Assembly: GCF_002886255.1 (NCBI RefSeq)
Contig: NZ_KZ614149.1
Span: 1,860,001-1,924,000, forward strand
Reading direction: 5' to 3'
DNA length: 64,000 nucleotides
Source: Alteribacillus bidgolensis
GTDB lineage: Bacteria > Bacillota > Bacilli > Bacillales > Marinococcaceae
Positions within the stretch are counted from its first letter, which is position 1, and the number at the start of each line of letters is the position of its first letter. The notes under the pieces were generated by a model, which saw nothing but the letters and a program-made list of their open reading frames with translations, was not told the origin of the DNA and searched no databases. Made by a program: the position numbers and the translations under genes. This document shows, one piece after another, positions 34,840-43,987 of the stretch.

Positions 34840-35631
34840 TTACGCTTTTAAACCTAACATGCTTTTCACTTTAGAAAAGAAACTTCTTTTTTGATCTATT
34901 GCCATAAGCGGTACAGATTCGCCGAGAATTCTTCTAGCTATATTTCGATAACCGAGGGAAGCACGGCTGTTAGGATTCATTACAATCGGCTCTCCTTTAT
35001 GAGCCGCTTTCAAAACTTCTTCATCATCCACGATCATGCCAAGTAGGTCAATTGCCAGAGTAGAAACGACATCATCTACATCAAGCATATCTCCTTCATT
35101 AATCCGCCTCACTCGATTTACTACGAGTTTTGGAGGTGCCATTTCTTCTTGCTCAAGCAGCCCAACAATACGGTCAGCATCACGAACTGCAGACGTATCC
35201 GGCGTAGTAACGACAATAGCTTGATCTGCCCCTGACACAGCATTTTTGTAGCCTTGCTCAATGCCAGCCGGACAATCAATAATAATATAATCATAATCAG
35301 GCTTCAGCTCTTCAATCATCTGCTTCATCTGCTCTGTACTTACTGCTGATTTATCACTCGTTTGCGCAGCCGGCAATAAATGAAGACAGTCAAATCGTTT
35401 ATCTCTTATCAGTGCCTGCTGTACTCTGCATCTTCCTTCTGCGGCGTCGACAAGATCATAAATGATGCGGTTTTCAAGCCCCATTACAACATCAAGATTA
35501 CGCAAACCAATATCTGTGTCCACCAGACAAATATGTTTTCCTTGCAGAGCAAGCGCGGTACCTATATTAGCTGAAGTAGTAGTTTTTCCTACACCGCCTT
35601 TTCCAGATGTGATAACAATTGCCTCTCCCAC
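34840..35631 (-). CDS. minD: MinD septum-site determining ATPase
   Basis: A 263-residue deviant Walker A ATPase (SGKGGVGKTTTSANIG) with switch motifs DTDIGLRNLD and IIDCPAGIEQGY. The C-terminal amphipathic membrane helix is FFSKVKSMLGL. It recruits MinC to the membrane to block polar division. The start is GTG 35631, with AAGGAGG 7 bases before it. It follows minC; in B. subtilis spoIVFA comes next, but here a terminator and the ars-rich block follow. Confidence 0.95.
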   Translation of the reverse strand: MGEAIVITSGKGGVGKTTTSANIGTALALQGKHICLVDTDIGLRNLDVVMGLENRIIYDLVDAAEGRCRVQQALIRDKRFDCLHLLPAAQTSDKSAVSTEQMKQMIEELKPDYDYIIIDCPAGIEQGYKNAVSGADQAIVVTTPDTSAVRDADRIVGLLEQEEMAPPKLVVNRVRRINEGDMLDVDDVVSTLAIDLLGMIVDDEEVLKAAHKGEPIVMNPNSRASLGYRNIARRILGESVPLMAIDQKRSFFSKVKSMLGLKA

Positions 35632-35672
35632 TGCAATTCCTCCTTCCAAACGTCAAGAGAGCTTCCCAGCCG

Positions 35673-36386
35673 TTACGTACTCAAGGTTTCTCCTTGATTC
35701 GCTGCAGCTGCTGACTGAAACTGATTTAAAAGTCTGGTTTTTTCAAAAGAAATTTCCAGATCCTCATTCGCTATGTAAGCATACACGGGTTCGCCAAATA
35801 ATGGCCCGCTTTGCTTTTTTTCATATCGATTAGGTGCATAAAAGATAGCATCGGAAATCGATATTTGATGCGGGGCCATAACGGAAGCACAGACAACAGA
35901 AGTTTTGCTGCCTTCGACTCCGGCTCTTGCAATACCTTTTAAGGTGCCAAGAATATAAACATTTCCGGTAGCCTCTACGATTCCTCCGGGATTTACATCA
36001 CCAAGTAATAGGACGTCCCCTCTAATACGCAGAATTTGTCCAGATCGTATAATTCTCGTAACAGCTGTTAGTCCTGTTTCTTCCCGTTCCCGTCTTGCTT
36101 CTTCTTTACTTATTACTTCCGAATGAAACTCTCCGACAAGAATCGGTTCTGCATCTTCTAAAAGATTTTTTATTTTCTCTTTTTGATGGTTTAATAAATA
36201 ACGGTATCCCGCGTCGACTTTTACTTCCACTTCGGGACCGTCTCCAAACACCTGCTTATCATTAGAAATTTTCTCTTTTAATTCTTTCGTTAAATCGTCA
36301 AAAGAGCACTGATCATCAAGAATAACTGTCAGCCCTTCTTTTGTCCCTTTTATTGTAACTAAATTTTTTGCAGGTCCTGTACTCAT
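35673..36386 (-). CDS. minC: MinC septum formation inhibitor
   Basis: A 237-residue FtsZ antagonist. It has an N-terminal inhibitory domain (VTIKGTKEGLTVILDDQCSF) and a C-terminal beta-helix domain (RGDVLLLGDVNPGGIVEATG, VYILGTLKGIARAG) that binds MinD. ATG 36386 was chosen because GAGGTGAA precedes it closely and the product then aligns with the usual MinC start; ATG 36413 (with AGGTG) would add nine residues. Confidence 0.93.
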   Translation of the reverse strand: MSTGPAKNLVTIKGTKEGLTVILDDQCSFDDLTKELKEKISNDKQVFGDGPEVEVKVDAGYRYLLNHQKEKIKNLLEDAEPILVGEFHSEVISKEEARREREETGLTAVTRIIRSGQILRIRGDVLLLGDVNPGGIVEATGNVYILGTLKGIARAGVEGSKTSVVCASVMAPHQISISDAIFYAPNRYEKKQSGPLFGEPVYAYIANEDLEISFEKTRLLNQFQSAAAANQGETLST

Positions 36387-36495
36387 CTGCTTCACCTCTG
36401 GAGCTTGAGCCATAATCATCACCTAGTTCACACTGACCTTATTTACTTCCACAAACAATCCCATTAATCCTGCTAATTGATTCAGATAGTGCCGG

Positions 36496-37020
36496 TTAAC
36501 GCTGCTGCAAAGCTTCATAGTCTTCTAGACGCCGAAATAGCTTTTGGAAAGGATAAAGAAGCAGTATTGCTGCGAATCCATTTAAAATCCAAGAAGGCAG
36601 CAGGCGAACCATAAAAAAGTCTTCAAATAAAATATCGGTATAACCTATTACATAATACAGTCCGTAAGTCATCCACTCAAATATTAAGATAGCACCGATC
36701 ATTATTACCATTTGCCACATATAGCTGATACGGACAGCTGTATAGGTAAATGAACTTATATAAGCAGTGAATCCTAAACTAAACATATAGATTCCTAATA
36801 CATCTGTATACACAAAATCGTATAAAAGTCCTCCGGCAATGCCATAAAGAACACCAATACCTGGACCGCGAAATATCGAAATCAAAACTACAGCAATAAG
36901 AACAAAGCGGGGGACAAGGATATATTCATAATCTTGGGAAGGAGGAACAAAAATTTGAAACCACGTGCCTTCAAGTATAAATAAGACAAATACAACAATA
37001 GGCAGAAGAAAACGGATCAT
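36496..37020 (-). CDS. mreD: MreD rod-shape-determining membrane protein
   Basis: A 174-residue protein with about five to six membrane segments and no cytoplasmic domain, typical of MreD in size and position. Its ATG overlaps the mreC stop (ATGA, 37020-37017), so translation is coupled. It works with MreB and MreC in the elongasome. Confidence 0.92.
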   Translation of the reverse strand: MIRFLLPIVVFVLFILEGTWFQIFVPPSQDYEYILVPRFVLIAVVLISIFRGPGIGVLYGIAGGLLYDFVYTDVLGIYMFSLGFTAYISSFTYTAVRISYMWQMVIMIGAILIFEWMTYGLYYVIGYTDILFEDFFMVRLLPSWILNGFAAILLLYPFQKLFRRLEDYEALQQR

Positions 37021-37958
37021 GGTGTACCTCCGTTCTCAAAATCTTCTTCTTGCAGTTCTACAGTTTCCTCTTCTTCCTCATCCTCGTCATCTGTTTCCAT
37101 TTGTAATTCTCCATCTAAGCTGTCACTTGTTCTTTCAATAATATTAACCTGTTCAATATTATAAAAGTTAGCTGCTGGTTCTACTAGAGCATTATAGGTC
37201 AGGCCATATTCATCAGGCTCGACTTCAGTAATTTTACCAATTGCCAACCCTCTAGGAAAAATGCCCCCTAAACCAGAAGTCATTACCGTTTGACCTTCTT
37301 CCACATCTGCATCCGACTCAATTTTTCGAAGCATCAGTCCTTCCCGTTCTTCATCCCATCCTTCAATAAAAGCATATACTGGTGCTTCTTCGGTGTTTAC
37401 CATAGCTGAGACACGGTTTGTCCGATTACCATCCGACAATAACTGAACGGTTGAAGTAAATTCTGATGTTGTCTGGATTTTTCCGATTAAGCCTTTAGCA
37501 GTAACAACAGCCATATCTTTTTCCACGCCGTCCTGCCCGCCCTTATTGATCCCTATTGTTTCCGTCCAACGGTCTGGGGTACGGTGAATAACAAGAGCAG
37601 AACGCATCACATAATCTGTGAGACTTTCATCTGCATCTACCATATTTTTTAACGTTTCATTTTCTTGCTTTACGCTTTCTAGCTCCGCTGAAAGAGAAGC
37701 ATATTCATCGAGACGGGACTTTAAGAGCTGATTCTCTTCATATACCTGTAAGTGATCTCTTATATCCCCAAAGAAACCCGCTGCAAAGTGAGCGGGTTGA
37801 CTAAATACGAACTGTACGATGCCTGTAGAATCCCGCACAAACTTTTCCGGCCAAGTCACCGCCTCTCTTTCGCGCATTGAAAAGCCAATAAGTCCAACCA
37901 AAACAATGATGCTAACCATTAGTATGATAAGTCTTTTGTTTGAAAAAAAATGGGGCAT
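37017..37958 (-). CDS. mreC: MreC rod-shape-determining protein
   Basis: A 313-residue membrane-anchored protein: an N-terminal helix (KRLIILMVSIIVLVGLIGF), a coiled coil (about residues 60-105) and a two-barrel extracellular domain. The last 30 or so residues are strongly acidic (runs of Asp/Glu), which is not usual in MreC and may reflect a salty or alkaline habitat. ATG 37958 has TAGGTG 6 bases upstream; GTG 37967 would add three residues. Confidence 0.93.
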   Translation of the reverse strand: MPHFFSNKRLIILMVSIIVLVGLIGFSMREREAVTWPEKFVRDSTGIVQFVFSQPAHFAAGFFGDIRDHLQVYEENQLLKSRLDEYASLSAELESVKQENETLKNMVDADESLTDYVMRSALVIHRTPDRWTETIGINKGGQDGVEKDMAVVTAKGLIGKIQTTSEFTSTVQLLSDGNRTNRVSAMVNTEEAPVYAFIEGWDEEREGLMLRKIESDADVEEGQTVMTSGLGGIFPRGLAIGKITEVEPDEYGLTYNALVEPAANFYNIEQVNIIERTSDSLDGELQMETDDEDEEEEETVELQEEDFENGGTP

Positions 37959-37972
37959 GAAGGACACCTACT

Positions 37973-39016
37973 CTACAGTGCATTCCGGTTTGACCGGGAT
38001 GTGATACCAGCTTTTGACCGGAAAAGATGAAGATTCTCAAGAGCTCTTCCCGTGCCAAGTGCTACACAATCGAGCGGCTCTTCGGCTACGAGCACCGGCA
38101 TGTTTGTTTCTTCACTTAACACTCTATCGATATTACGAAGTATTGCTCCGCCGCCTGTTAACACAATACCCCGGTCCATAATGTCAGCAGCAAGCTCAGG
38201 CGGCGTGGTTTCCAACGTGGTTTTTACCGTTTCCACAATGGTATTTACGGTATCTGCAAGTGCTCCAGATATTTCTGCTGCAGTAACAGAGATCGTTTTC
38301 GGAAGACCAGAAACGAGGTCCCGTCCTCTGATTTCCATATCCTCTATTCCTTCTGCTGTTCCAGCTGATCCTATTTCCATTTTTAATGTTTCAGCGGTAC
38401 GTTCACCGATCATTAAATTATACTTTTTCTTGATGTAGTGGATGATTGCCTCATCCATTTCATCGCCCGCTACACGTATAGACTCACTTGTAACTATACC
38501 GCCAAGTGAAATTATCGCAACTTCAGTCGTTCCGCCGCCAATATCAACTACCATACTGCCGGTTGGCTCCCACACTGGCAGATCAGCCCCTATTGCTGCA
38601 GCAAAAGGCTCCTCAATCGTATAAGCTTCTCTAGCACCTGCTTGTTTTGTTGCATCTTCAACGGCCCGTTTTTCCACTGCTGTGATTCCAGACGGTACAC
38701 AAACCATTACATTTGGCTTACGCGTGAAAATTGACCTGTTTCTTTGGGCCTGCCCGATAAAATATTTCATCATCGTAGCGGTTGTGTCAAAATCAGCGAT
38801 AACTCCATCCTTCATCGGTCTAACGGCTACTATATTTCCAGGCGTTCTTCCGATCATATTCTTTGCGTCGTTTCCTACTGCTTCAATCGACCCAGCATCT
38901 GTTCTCATAGCGACAACGGAAGGCTCCCGAACGACAACACCTTTTCCTTTCACGTATACCAATGTATTTGCCGTACCTAAATCAATTCCAAGATCTTTTG
39001 AAAACCCACCAAACAT
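37973..39016 (-). CDS. mreB: MreB cell-shape actin homologue
   Basis: A 347-residue actin-fold protein with the phosphate loops DLGTANTLVYVKG and DIGGGTTEVAIISLGG and the C-terminal LTGGGAILRNIDRVL. It polymerises on the membrane and directs lateral wall synthesis. AAGGGAG precedes the ATG. It heads mreBCD-minCD. Confidence 0.96.
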   Translation of the reverse strand: MFGGFSKDLGIDLGTANTLVYVKGKGVVVREPSVVAMRTDAGSIEAVGNDAKNMIGRTPGNIVAVRPMKDGVIADFDTTATMMKYFIGQAQRNRSIFTRKPNVMVCVPSGITAVEKRAVEDATKQAGAREAYTIEEPFAAAIGADLPVWEPTGSMVVDIGGGTTEVAIISLGGIVTSESIRVAGDEMDEAIIHYIKKKYNLMIGERTAETLKMEIGSAGTAEGIEDMEIRGRDLVSGLPKTISVTAAEISGALADTVNTIVETVKTTLETTPPELAADIMDRGIVLTGGGAILRNIDRVLSEETNMPVLVAEEPLDCVALGTGRALENLHLFRSKAGITSRSNRNAL

Positions 39017-39336
39017 CTATGTATCTCCCTTCATCCTTCACAAACTCTTTTATCTAAACATCTCAATCTTCTTAGAAAAATAATTACCCTGTTACCCGAA
39101 AGTTATATTTTTAATGTGTGACCTTTCAATCATACGCAGAAAAATGTCCACTATGCCATATTATACTGAAAACAAATGGAAAAACATAGACTTTCCATGT
39201 TCTTTCACAATTTTAATCTATTTTTCTCAGACGAGTACAGGTTTATTATTTTAACCTTGTAATTTTAAAAGAAAAGGATCATTTCAGCAAGTAAAAAAGA
39301 AAGAAGAAATGGGGGTATTTCATCATGAATAAATGG
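39017..39336. other. AT-rich intergenic region upstream of mreB
   Basis: No gene seen. The region should hold the mreB promoter and the end of radC; a tiny 12-codon frame near 39325 is not supported. Confidence 0.5.
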
Positions 39337-40026
39337 TCACATACAGCCTTTTTCTTTTAAACTTGTAAATTTGCGATCTCCGATAATAACGTGGTCAAGC
39401 ACATCAATTCCTAAAATACGTCCGCATTCTGTAAGCCTGCTGGTTACTTCGATATCTTCACTGCTTGGAGAAGGGTCTCCGGAAGGATGATTATGAAGGC
39501 AGATGACCGAAGCAGCAGAACGGCGAAGAGCTTCCTTAAAAAGTTCACGTGGATGGACAATGCTAGTATTGAGACTTCCAATAAATAAAGTCTGTCGATG
39601 AATAACTTGGTTTTTTGTATTAAGACATAATATAACAAAATGTTCCTGGGTCAAAAAACGCATCTCTTCCATTACATAATCAGCTACATCTTCTGGAGAG
39701 TGGATAACGTAACGCTCATCATCTTGAAAAGTATAAATCCGTCTGCCAAGCTCCAGCGCTGCTCGCAATTCCAGTGCTTTTGCTTTTCCTATTCCATTAA
39801 TGGATTGAAGCTCTTCGATAGTGGCTTCTTTTAAGAGCTTTAACCCATCGTAATGGAACAGTACTCTTTGAGACAACTGTAATACCGATTCCGTTTTTGT
39901 ACCTGTTCGAAGTAATATCGCTAATAGCTCTTGATTAGATAAACGATCTGCACCTTCTTTGGCCATTTTTTCTCTTGGCCGTTCACTCATAGGCATATCT
40001 TTCATCATGAAAGACGAATTTGTCAA
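39337..40026 (-). CDS. radC: RadC-family JAMM domain protein
   Basis: A 229-residue protein with an N-terminal helix-hairpin-helix part (LSNQELLAILLRTGTK, INGIGKAKALELRAALELG) and a C-terminal MPN+/JAMM domain (HNHPSGDPSPSSEDIEVT). The start is TTG 40026, with AAAGGAGG 8 bases before it. Despite the name, a DNA-repair role is not established. It keeps the usual place between maf and mreB. Confidence 0.93.
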   Translation of the reverse strand: MTNSSFMMKDMPMSERPREKMAKEGADRLSNQELLAILLRTGTKTESVLQLSQRVLFHYDGLKLLKEATIEELQSINGIGKAKALELRAALELGRRIYTFQDDERYVIHSPEDVADYVMEEMRFLTQEHFVILCLNTKNQVIHRQTLFIGSLNTSIVHPRELFKEALRRSAASVICLHNHPSGDPSPSSEDIEVTSRLTECGRILGIDVLDHVIIGDRKFTSLKEKGCM

Positions 40027-40091
40027 TAAACATTCCTCCTTTTCTAGAAAACGTACACCTCGGATAATGGAAAATATGAGCCAAGCGGCTG

Positions 40092-40673
40092 TTAATGCTG
40101 TCTAAAAGAGGGGAAAATATTACAAGCTTCGAGCTCACGTGCGACTCTGGCAATAGGTAAACCAACCACATTAAAGTAATCTCCATGTATGGCTTTTACA
40201 AACAAACGTCCCTTTCCTTGAATTCCATAAGCACCAGCTTTATCATATGGTTCTTCTGTTTTTAAGTAAGATTCAATGAGGTCTTCTTGCAGCTGGTAAA
40301 ACACGACTTCTGTTTTGACATGAAACACTTTTCGAACATCCTTGGAAAGGATTGCAGTCCCTGAGTAAACATGGTGGGAATGATTGGAGAGTTTTCGAAG
40401 CATTTCTCTCGCTTCTTTTTCATCCGCAGGCTTTCCTAGAATAGTGTTATCCGAAACGACAATAGTATCTGCACCTAGGACCGTTTCATTTTCGTTCTGG
40501 GAAAAAACCTTTTCAGCCTTACGCAAAGCGAGTTCTTCTACTGTTTTAGATGGGGGTACACCGGGGTCCACTTCTTCAGAAGCATTGCTGACTTGGGTGT
40601 GAAAGGAGAATCCAGATTGTTCAAGAAGTTCTTTTCGTCGTGGAGACTGAGAAGCTAAAAGTAGTGAAGGCAT
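40092..40673 (-). CDS. maf: Maf nucleotide pyrophosphatase
   Basis: A 193-residue Maf/YhdE-type protein with the signature LASQSPRRKELLEQ and the conserved VLGADTIV and DKAGAYGIQGKG. Family members hydrolyse dTTP/UTP or modified nucleotides and affect septation when overproduced. It lies between spoIIB and radC as in B. subtilis. Confidence 0.94.
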   Translation of the reverse strand: MPSLLLASQSPRRKELLEQSGFSFHTQVSNASEEVDPGVPPSKTVEELALRKAEKVFSQNENETVLGADTIVVSDNTILGKPADEKEAREMLRKLSNHSHHVYSGTAILSKDVRKVFHVKTEVVFYQLQEDLIESYLKTEEPYDKAGAYGIQGKGRLFVKAIHGDYFNVVGLPIARVARELEACNIFPSFRQH

Positions 40674-40796
40674 GAAGAGAAGACCACCTTTTCAATAAGA
40701 TTTATTTCCTATTGTACAAGGTGTGTGTTTAGTTTACCAGATGCTGGTCTGCTAAACAAGAAATAATTGGTAAAAATCCTTCATGCCGCTCATTTT

Positions 40797-41828
40797 TTAT
40801 TGCGGTTCTTGTTTTGTCTCGGAATTTCCCTCTTCCCTGTCTTCTCCATTATGAGCATAAACCGCTTCTTCATAATAAAGCACAGCTTCAATTAATAATT
40901 CCTGCAGGGTGCTAGACGTTTGTTTATTTTTGGCCCATTCCTTTTTTATTTCTTCTAATGTATTTCTTAGATCTGCAAAAACCTTGTCCTCTTTCCAGTT
41001 TTCCGTCTGCTCTAGATGATTCTCCAATGTACCCAGCAGCTCTTCGCTTTTTTCTTTCTCTTCTAAAAGCGCTGCGTTTGTCATATTCATTAGGAGCTGC
41101 TTGCTGGTCAACAGCATTTCAGTATTCTCGGTGTCATTTTGTTCATTTTCTTCGGGCTCTGGCATGGTACGAGTTTTTTCGTACATTTCAAGTCCTTCTG
41201 AATTATAATATTCTTTTAATCTTTCCGTCCCCTCTTCATTGAAAGAGACGCCGGAAAATAAATAATAATACTCACCATCATGTGTCAACACAGCCGGGTA
41301 TCCGTTTGCATGAAAATTCCCCTGCATCTCAAGACCTTTCTCTTTCTTTGTAAATGCCCCAGTTTGTATAACTTGCATTGTGGTACTATCATTAAAATTT
41401 GCCGAAATGGGAGGTGCTTGATCATCTCTGTTAATGGCAGCCGTTGTAGAAGCATCATCTTTAGAAAATAATTGAAGCATAACGATGCCAAACAATAAAC
41501 CTAACGCTACTGCTCCGACAGTTAAAGTTATAAAGTAAAAAGAATAAGACTTACGATAATTTCTAGGCTTTTTTGGTTTTCTAGGAAGATTTGCTTTTTT
41601 TCGGATTTTCTTATATGGGACACTTGGACGTTTCGGCTTATCTTCTTCCCAAAAAGAAGCTGCCTGCTCTTCTTCTGCCGCCCTTTTTTCTTTCCAATCT
41701 GCCACCGGTATATTATCTAGGTTCTGATCCGATTGTTCAGGGGGCTCTGACTGCTTGGGTTCCTCCTTTTCTAGATCTATCTTTTTTCCATTAATTTTAA
41801 AAGAAACCTCAGGCTTGTCTTTTTTCAT
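40797..41828 (-). CDS. spoIIB: Stage II sporulation protein B-like protein
   Basis: A 343-residue protein with a long, charged cytoplasmic N-terminus (Lys/Pro-rich, about residues 75-92), one membrane segment (SFYFITLTVGAVALGLLFGI), and an extracytoplasmic part. That part contains a SPOR-like region (QVIQTGAFTKKEKG ... NGYPAVLTHDGEYYYLFSG) and an acidic helical tail. The domain plan and its location between comC and maf identify it as SpoIIB, which helps septal peptidoglycan thinning during engulfment. Sequence identity in this family is low, so the name rests largely on context. Confidence 0.8.
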   Translation of the reverse strand: MKKDKPEVSFKINGKKIDLEKEEPKQSEPPEQSDQNLDNIPVADWKEKRAAEEEQAASFWEEDKPKRPSVPYKKIRKKANLPRKPKKPRNYRKSYSFYFITLTVGAVALGLLFGIVMLQLFSKDDASTTAAINRDDQAPPISANFNDSTTMQVIQTGAFTKKEKGLEMQGNFHANGYPAVLTHDGEYYYLFSGVSFNEEGTERLKEYYNSEGLEMYEKTRTMPEPEENEQNDTENTEMLLTSKQLLMNMTNAALLEEKEKSEELLGTLENHLEQTENWKEDKVFADLRNTLEEIKKEWAKNKQTSSTLQELLIEAVLYYEEAVYAHNGEDREEGNSETKQEPQ

Positions 41829-41885
41829 AGCAAGGTCCCCTTTCGAAGTTTCACGATAGTTAAGAATACACTAGCACAGCTGGCA

Positions 41886-41918
41886 TAAAAAAGAACAAGA
41901 CTCTTGTCGTCTTGTTCT
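41886..41918 (-). terminator. Terminator after comC
   Basis: AGAACAAGAC pairs with GTCTTGTTCT around a 7-base loop on the minus strand, followed by TTTTTT. Confidence 0.88.
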
Positions 41919-41961
41919 CAAAAAGATTGTCAATTGTACTCGTTTTTAAACTTTTAATCTC

Positions 41962-42717
41962 TTAGTATAAATGAAAATACCACTGCCAGATATCGACTCC
42001 AAAAAATAAAGTTATCAGACTTCCCGCCGCAATGTAGGGTCCAAATGGAAAGGGTGTTCTTTTTTTCACTCGCCCTATAAGAATACCAAGACAACCAAAT
42101 AAAGCACCTGAAAATATAGAAAGAAGGAATACAAGTAAAATTTTTTCTAAACCAAAGAAAAGACCAAGAACAGCAAAAAGTTTAATATCGCCTCCACCCA
42201 TACCTCCCTTACTAATAACTGCTATTAACAAGAGCAGAAAAAAACCAAGTCCTGCCCCAGTCAACATCTCCCACCATGGTTCTAACGGAACGACTGTCAA
42301 CCGAAAAGAAAAAATGAGAATAGCAAATAGTATAAGAATTTTATCAGGGATAATCATAAACTTTAAATCACTAACCGTTAGAATAAGGAGCATGGATATG
42401 AGCAATACAGCAGCTGCAAATTCCCATGACCACCCATAAGTGGACCAGGCTGCAAGAAAGAGCAGGCCCGATGCCAGCTCTATTAATGGATACGTAAAAG
42501 AAATTTTCACTCCGCATGTCCTGCACTTTCCTTTTAACAAAACAAAGGATAAAACAGGTACTAAATCAAGTGTTTTCAATGTTTGATTGCAAGACGAACA
42601 GGGAGAGCGCGGGAAAATGATAGACTTTCCTTTTGGTATACGGAGGCCAACGACATTAAAAAACGATCCGAGTACCAGCCCAAGCATAAATATGTACAAC
42701 CACGAAATGAGCTCCAT
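41962..42717 (-). CDS. comC: ComC/PilD prepilin peptidase
   Basis: A 251-residue membrane aspartyl protease that cleaves and methylates type IV-like prepilins for the competence pseudopilus. It has the cytoplasmic CxxC pairs CSSC and CRTC, the catalytic aspartates in VSDLKFMIIPDKI and KGGMGGGDIKLF, and about seven to eight membrane segments. AAAGGAAC precedes the ATG. In this family the gene lies next to spoIIB, as it does here. Confidence 0.94.
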   Translation of the reverse strand: MELISWLYIFMLGLVLGSFFNVVGLRIPKGKSIIFPRSPCSSCNQTLKTLDLVPVLSFVLLKGKCRTCGVKISFTYPLIELASGLLFLAAWSTYGWSWEFAAAVLLISMLLILTVSDLKFMIIPDKILILFAILIFSFRLTVVPLEPWWEMLTGAGLGFFLLLLIAVISKGGMGGGDIKLFAVLGLFFGLEKILLVFLLSIFSGALFGCLGILIGRVKKRTPFPFGPYIAAGSLITLFFGVDIWQWYFHLY

Positions 42718-43102
42718 GTATTGTTCCTTTCTATACGTAACATAATTCTAAAAAAAATATTGCTGGATTTCATTAGCATGAAAAGTATTTTAGAATGGTA
42801 AATCCTGGACATGAAGAAACTCAAGGAAGTAATAGAGGGTGAAAATACTAAACGAGATACAGGTGAAGGAGGGGACCGTACATACACTGTGAGAAACAAA
42901 AATTCAAATAAATTTGACAAATATATTATATCATTCATTAACTTTGAAAAACAATAGCTTTGATGGAAAAAATTTCTTTCAGCAGTTTTGGTGATTATTC
43001 TATTACCTACTGTAAATTGGCTGCTCAGCTTAATTTCTCATAAATCCACCTCATTCCAAAAATCCCAAAAGAGTCCTGTTAACTATTAAAATAATGCATC
43101 AC
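42718..43102. other. Gene-poor interval upstream of comC
   Basis: AT-rich. A 48-codon plus-strand frame (42811-42957) lacks a ribosome binding site. No recognised gene. Confidence 0.4.
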
Positions 43103-43300
43103 TTAATCTCCTTCGTTTGTCAGATATCTTTTATCTTTTAAAAACAGGCGCCAAAACCCAATAAATATTGGAATTAAAATCGCCATGCCAACGATATAAC
43201 CGACTAGTAAAGATTTGTACATCGTTTCGTTTGTAAACGTATTAAAGATCGTTAAATCTGGATATAAAAAATAAGGCATAAGCGCTGAACCATGGGTTTA
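43103..43300 (-). pseudogene. cydB: C-terminal remnant of cydB (cytochrome bd oxidase subunit II)
   Basis: The minus strand reads GSALMPYFLYPDLTIFNTFT, then NETMYKSLLVGYIVGMAILI and a final FWRLFLKDKRYLTNEGD before the stop at 43103. This is the last transmembrane segment and tail of cytochrome bd ubiquinol oxidase subunit II. Upstream the frame closes within about 20 bases, so only some 60 residues of a protein of about 340 remain. No cydA or other respiratory gene is nearby, which suggests a deletion or rearrangement between comC and folC. Confidence 0.75.
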
Positions 43301-43542
43301 ACAAAACGTTTACATAAGAGGTGGTTTCTATCGAATGGCTTCCTTTTTTACAACGTATTTGTTCCCTATGTGTCATCATTTTTTTGCTTTTTACTTATTG
43401 GTGCATGGCTAAACAGGATAAGAAAGCAAAGAAAAAACGAGAGCAATCTTAGCTCTCGTTTTTTCTTGGTTAGGCGGATACTCACCATCATGTTTTTACA
43501 GCATAGATTAAAAAAGAAACCTGCATGGAAAGGGGAAAAATT

Positions 43543-43938
43543 ATGTTTCCGTATCGTCAAACTGGATTTCCGCCCGGCCCGGGGCCTGGCACTGGTTTTG
43601 GACCTGGACCTGGACCTGGTTTTGGACCTGGACCTGGACCTGGTTTTGGACCTGGACCAGGAGGGGACATGGGACCACCCGGACAGCCTCCTTCAGGTCC
43701 ACCGCCGCAAACAATCCCATCAGCCGCAGGAGGTCCGTCTTTATATGCCGTTGATCCTGGATCGCTTTATGGATGTCTGTATCGTTATACCTTCATGCGC
43801 CTAACAAATGGAGATTCGTTTTGGTTTTACCCCACTTTTATTGGCAGAAGATCGGTCGCTGGTTATAGATGGTTCTTTTTCCGCTGGGTTTACTTTGGTA
43901 TCGACACCAATCGAATCGAATCATTTCAATGTATATAA
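43543..43938 (+). CDS. Gly/Pro-rich repeat protein with a Trp/Tyr/Phe-rich C-terminal domain
   Basis: A 131-residue protein with two parts. Residues about 8-60 are Gly-Pro repeats, including three copies of a GFGPGPGP-like unit encoded by near-identical 30-base units. The C-terminal 60 residues form an aromatic-rich domain (YGCLYRYTFMRLTNGDSFWF ... VAGYRWFFFRWVYFG) ending in SFQC. AAGGGG precedes ATG 43543. There is no signal peptide. The pattern recalls Bacillus spore-surface or coat-associated proteins, but function is unknown. The gene is on the strand opposite to its neighbours and has its own terminator. Confidence 0.75.
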   Translation: MFPYRQTGFPPGPGPGTGFGPGPGPGFGPGPGPGFGPGPGGDMGPPGQPPSGPPPQTIPSAAGGPSLYAVDPGSLYGCLYRYTFMRLTNGDSFWFYPTFIGRRSVAGYRWFFFRWVYFGIDTNRIESFQCI

Positions 43939-43953
43939 ACTTCTTTCTAATGG

Positions 43954-43987
43954 TAGAGGGCTGTCTCATACTCAGCCCTCTGTTTTT
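43954..43987 (+). terminator. Terminator after the Gly/Pro-rich gene
   Basis: AGAGGGCTG pairs with CAGCCCTCT around an 8-base loop, followed by GTTTTTT on the plus strand. Confidence 0.85.

Noticed and set aside
42576..42938. 120-codon minus-strand frame overlapping the start of comC
   Set aside because: Out of frame with comC, which is well supported; no start site.
42811..42957. 48-codon plus-strand frame upstream of comC
   Set aside because: No ribosome binding site and no recognisable features.
43292..43804. 170-codon plus-strand frame overlapping the Gly/Pro-rich gene
   Set aside because: Its second half is the Gly/Pro repeat read in another frame, and there is no suitable start site.
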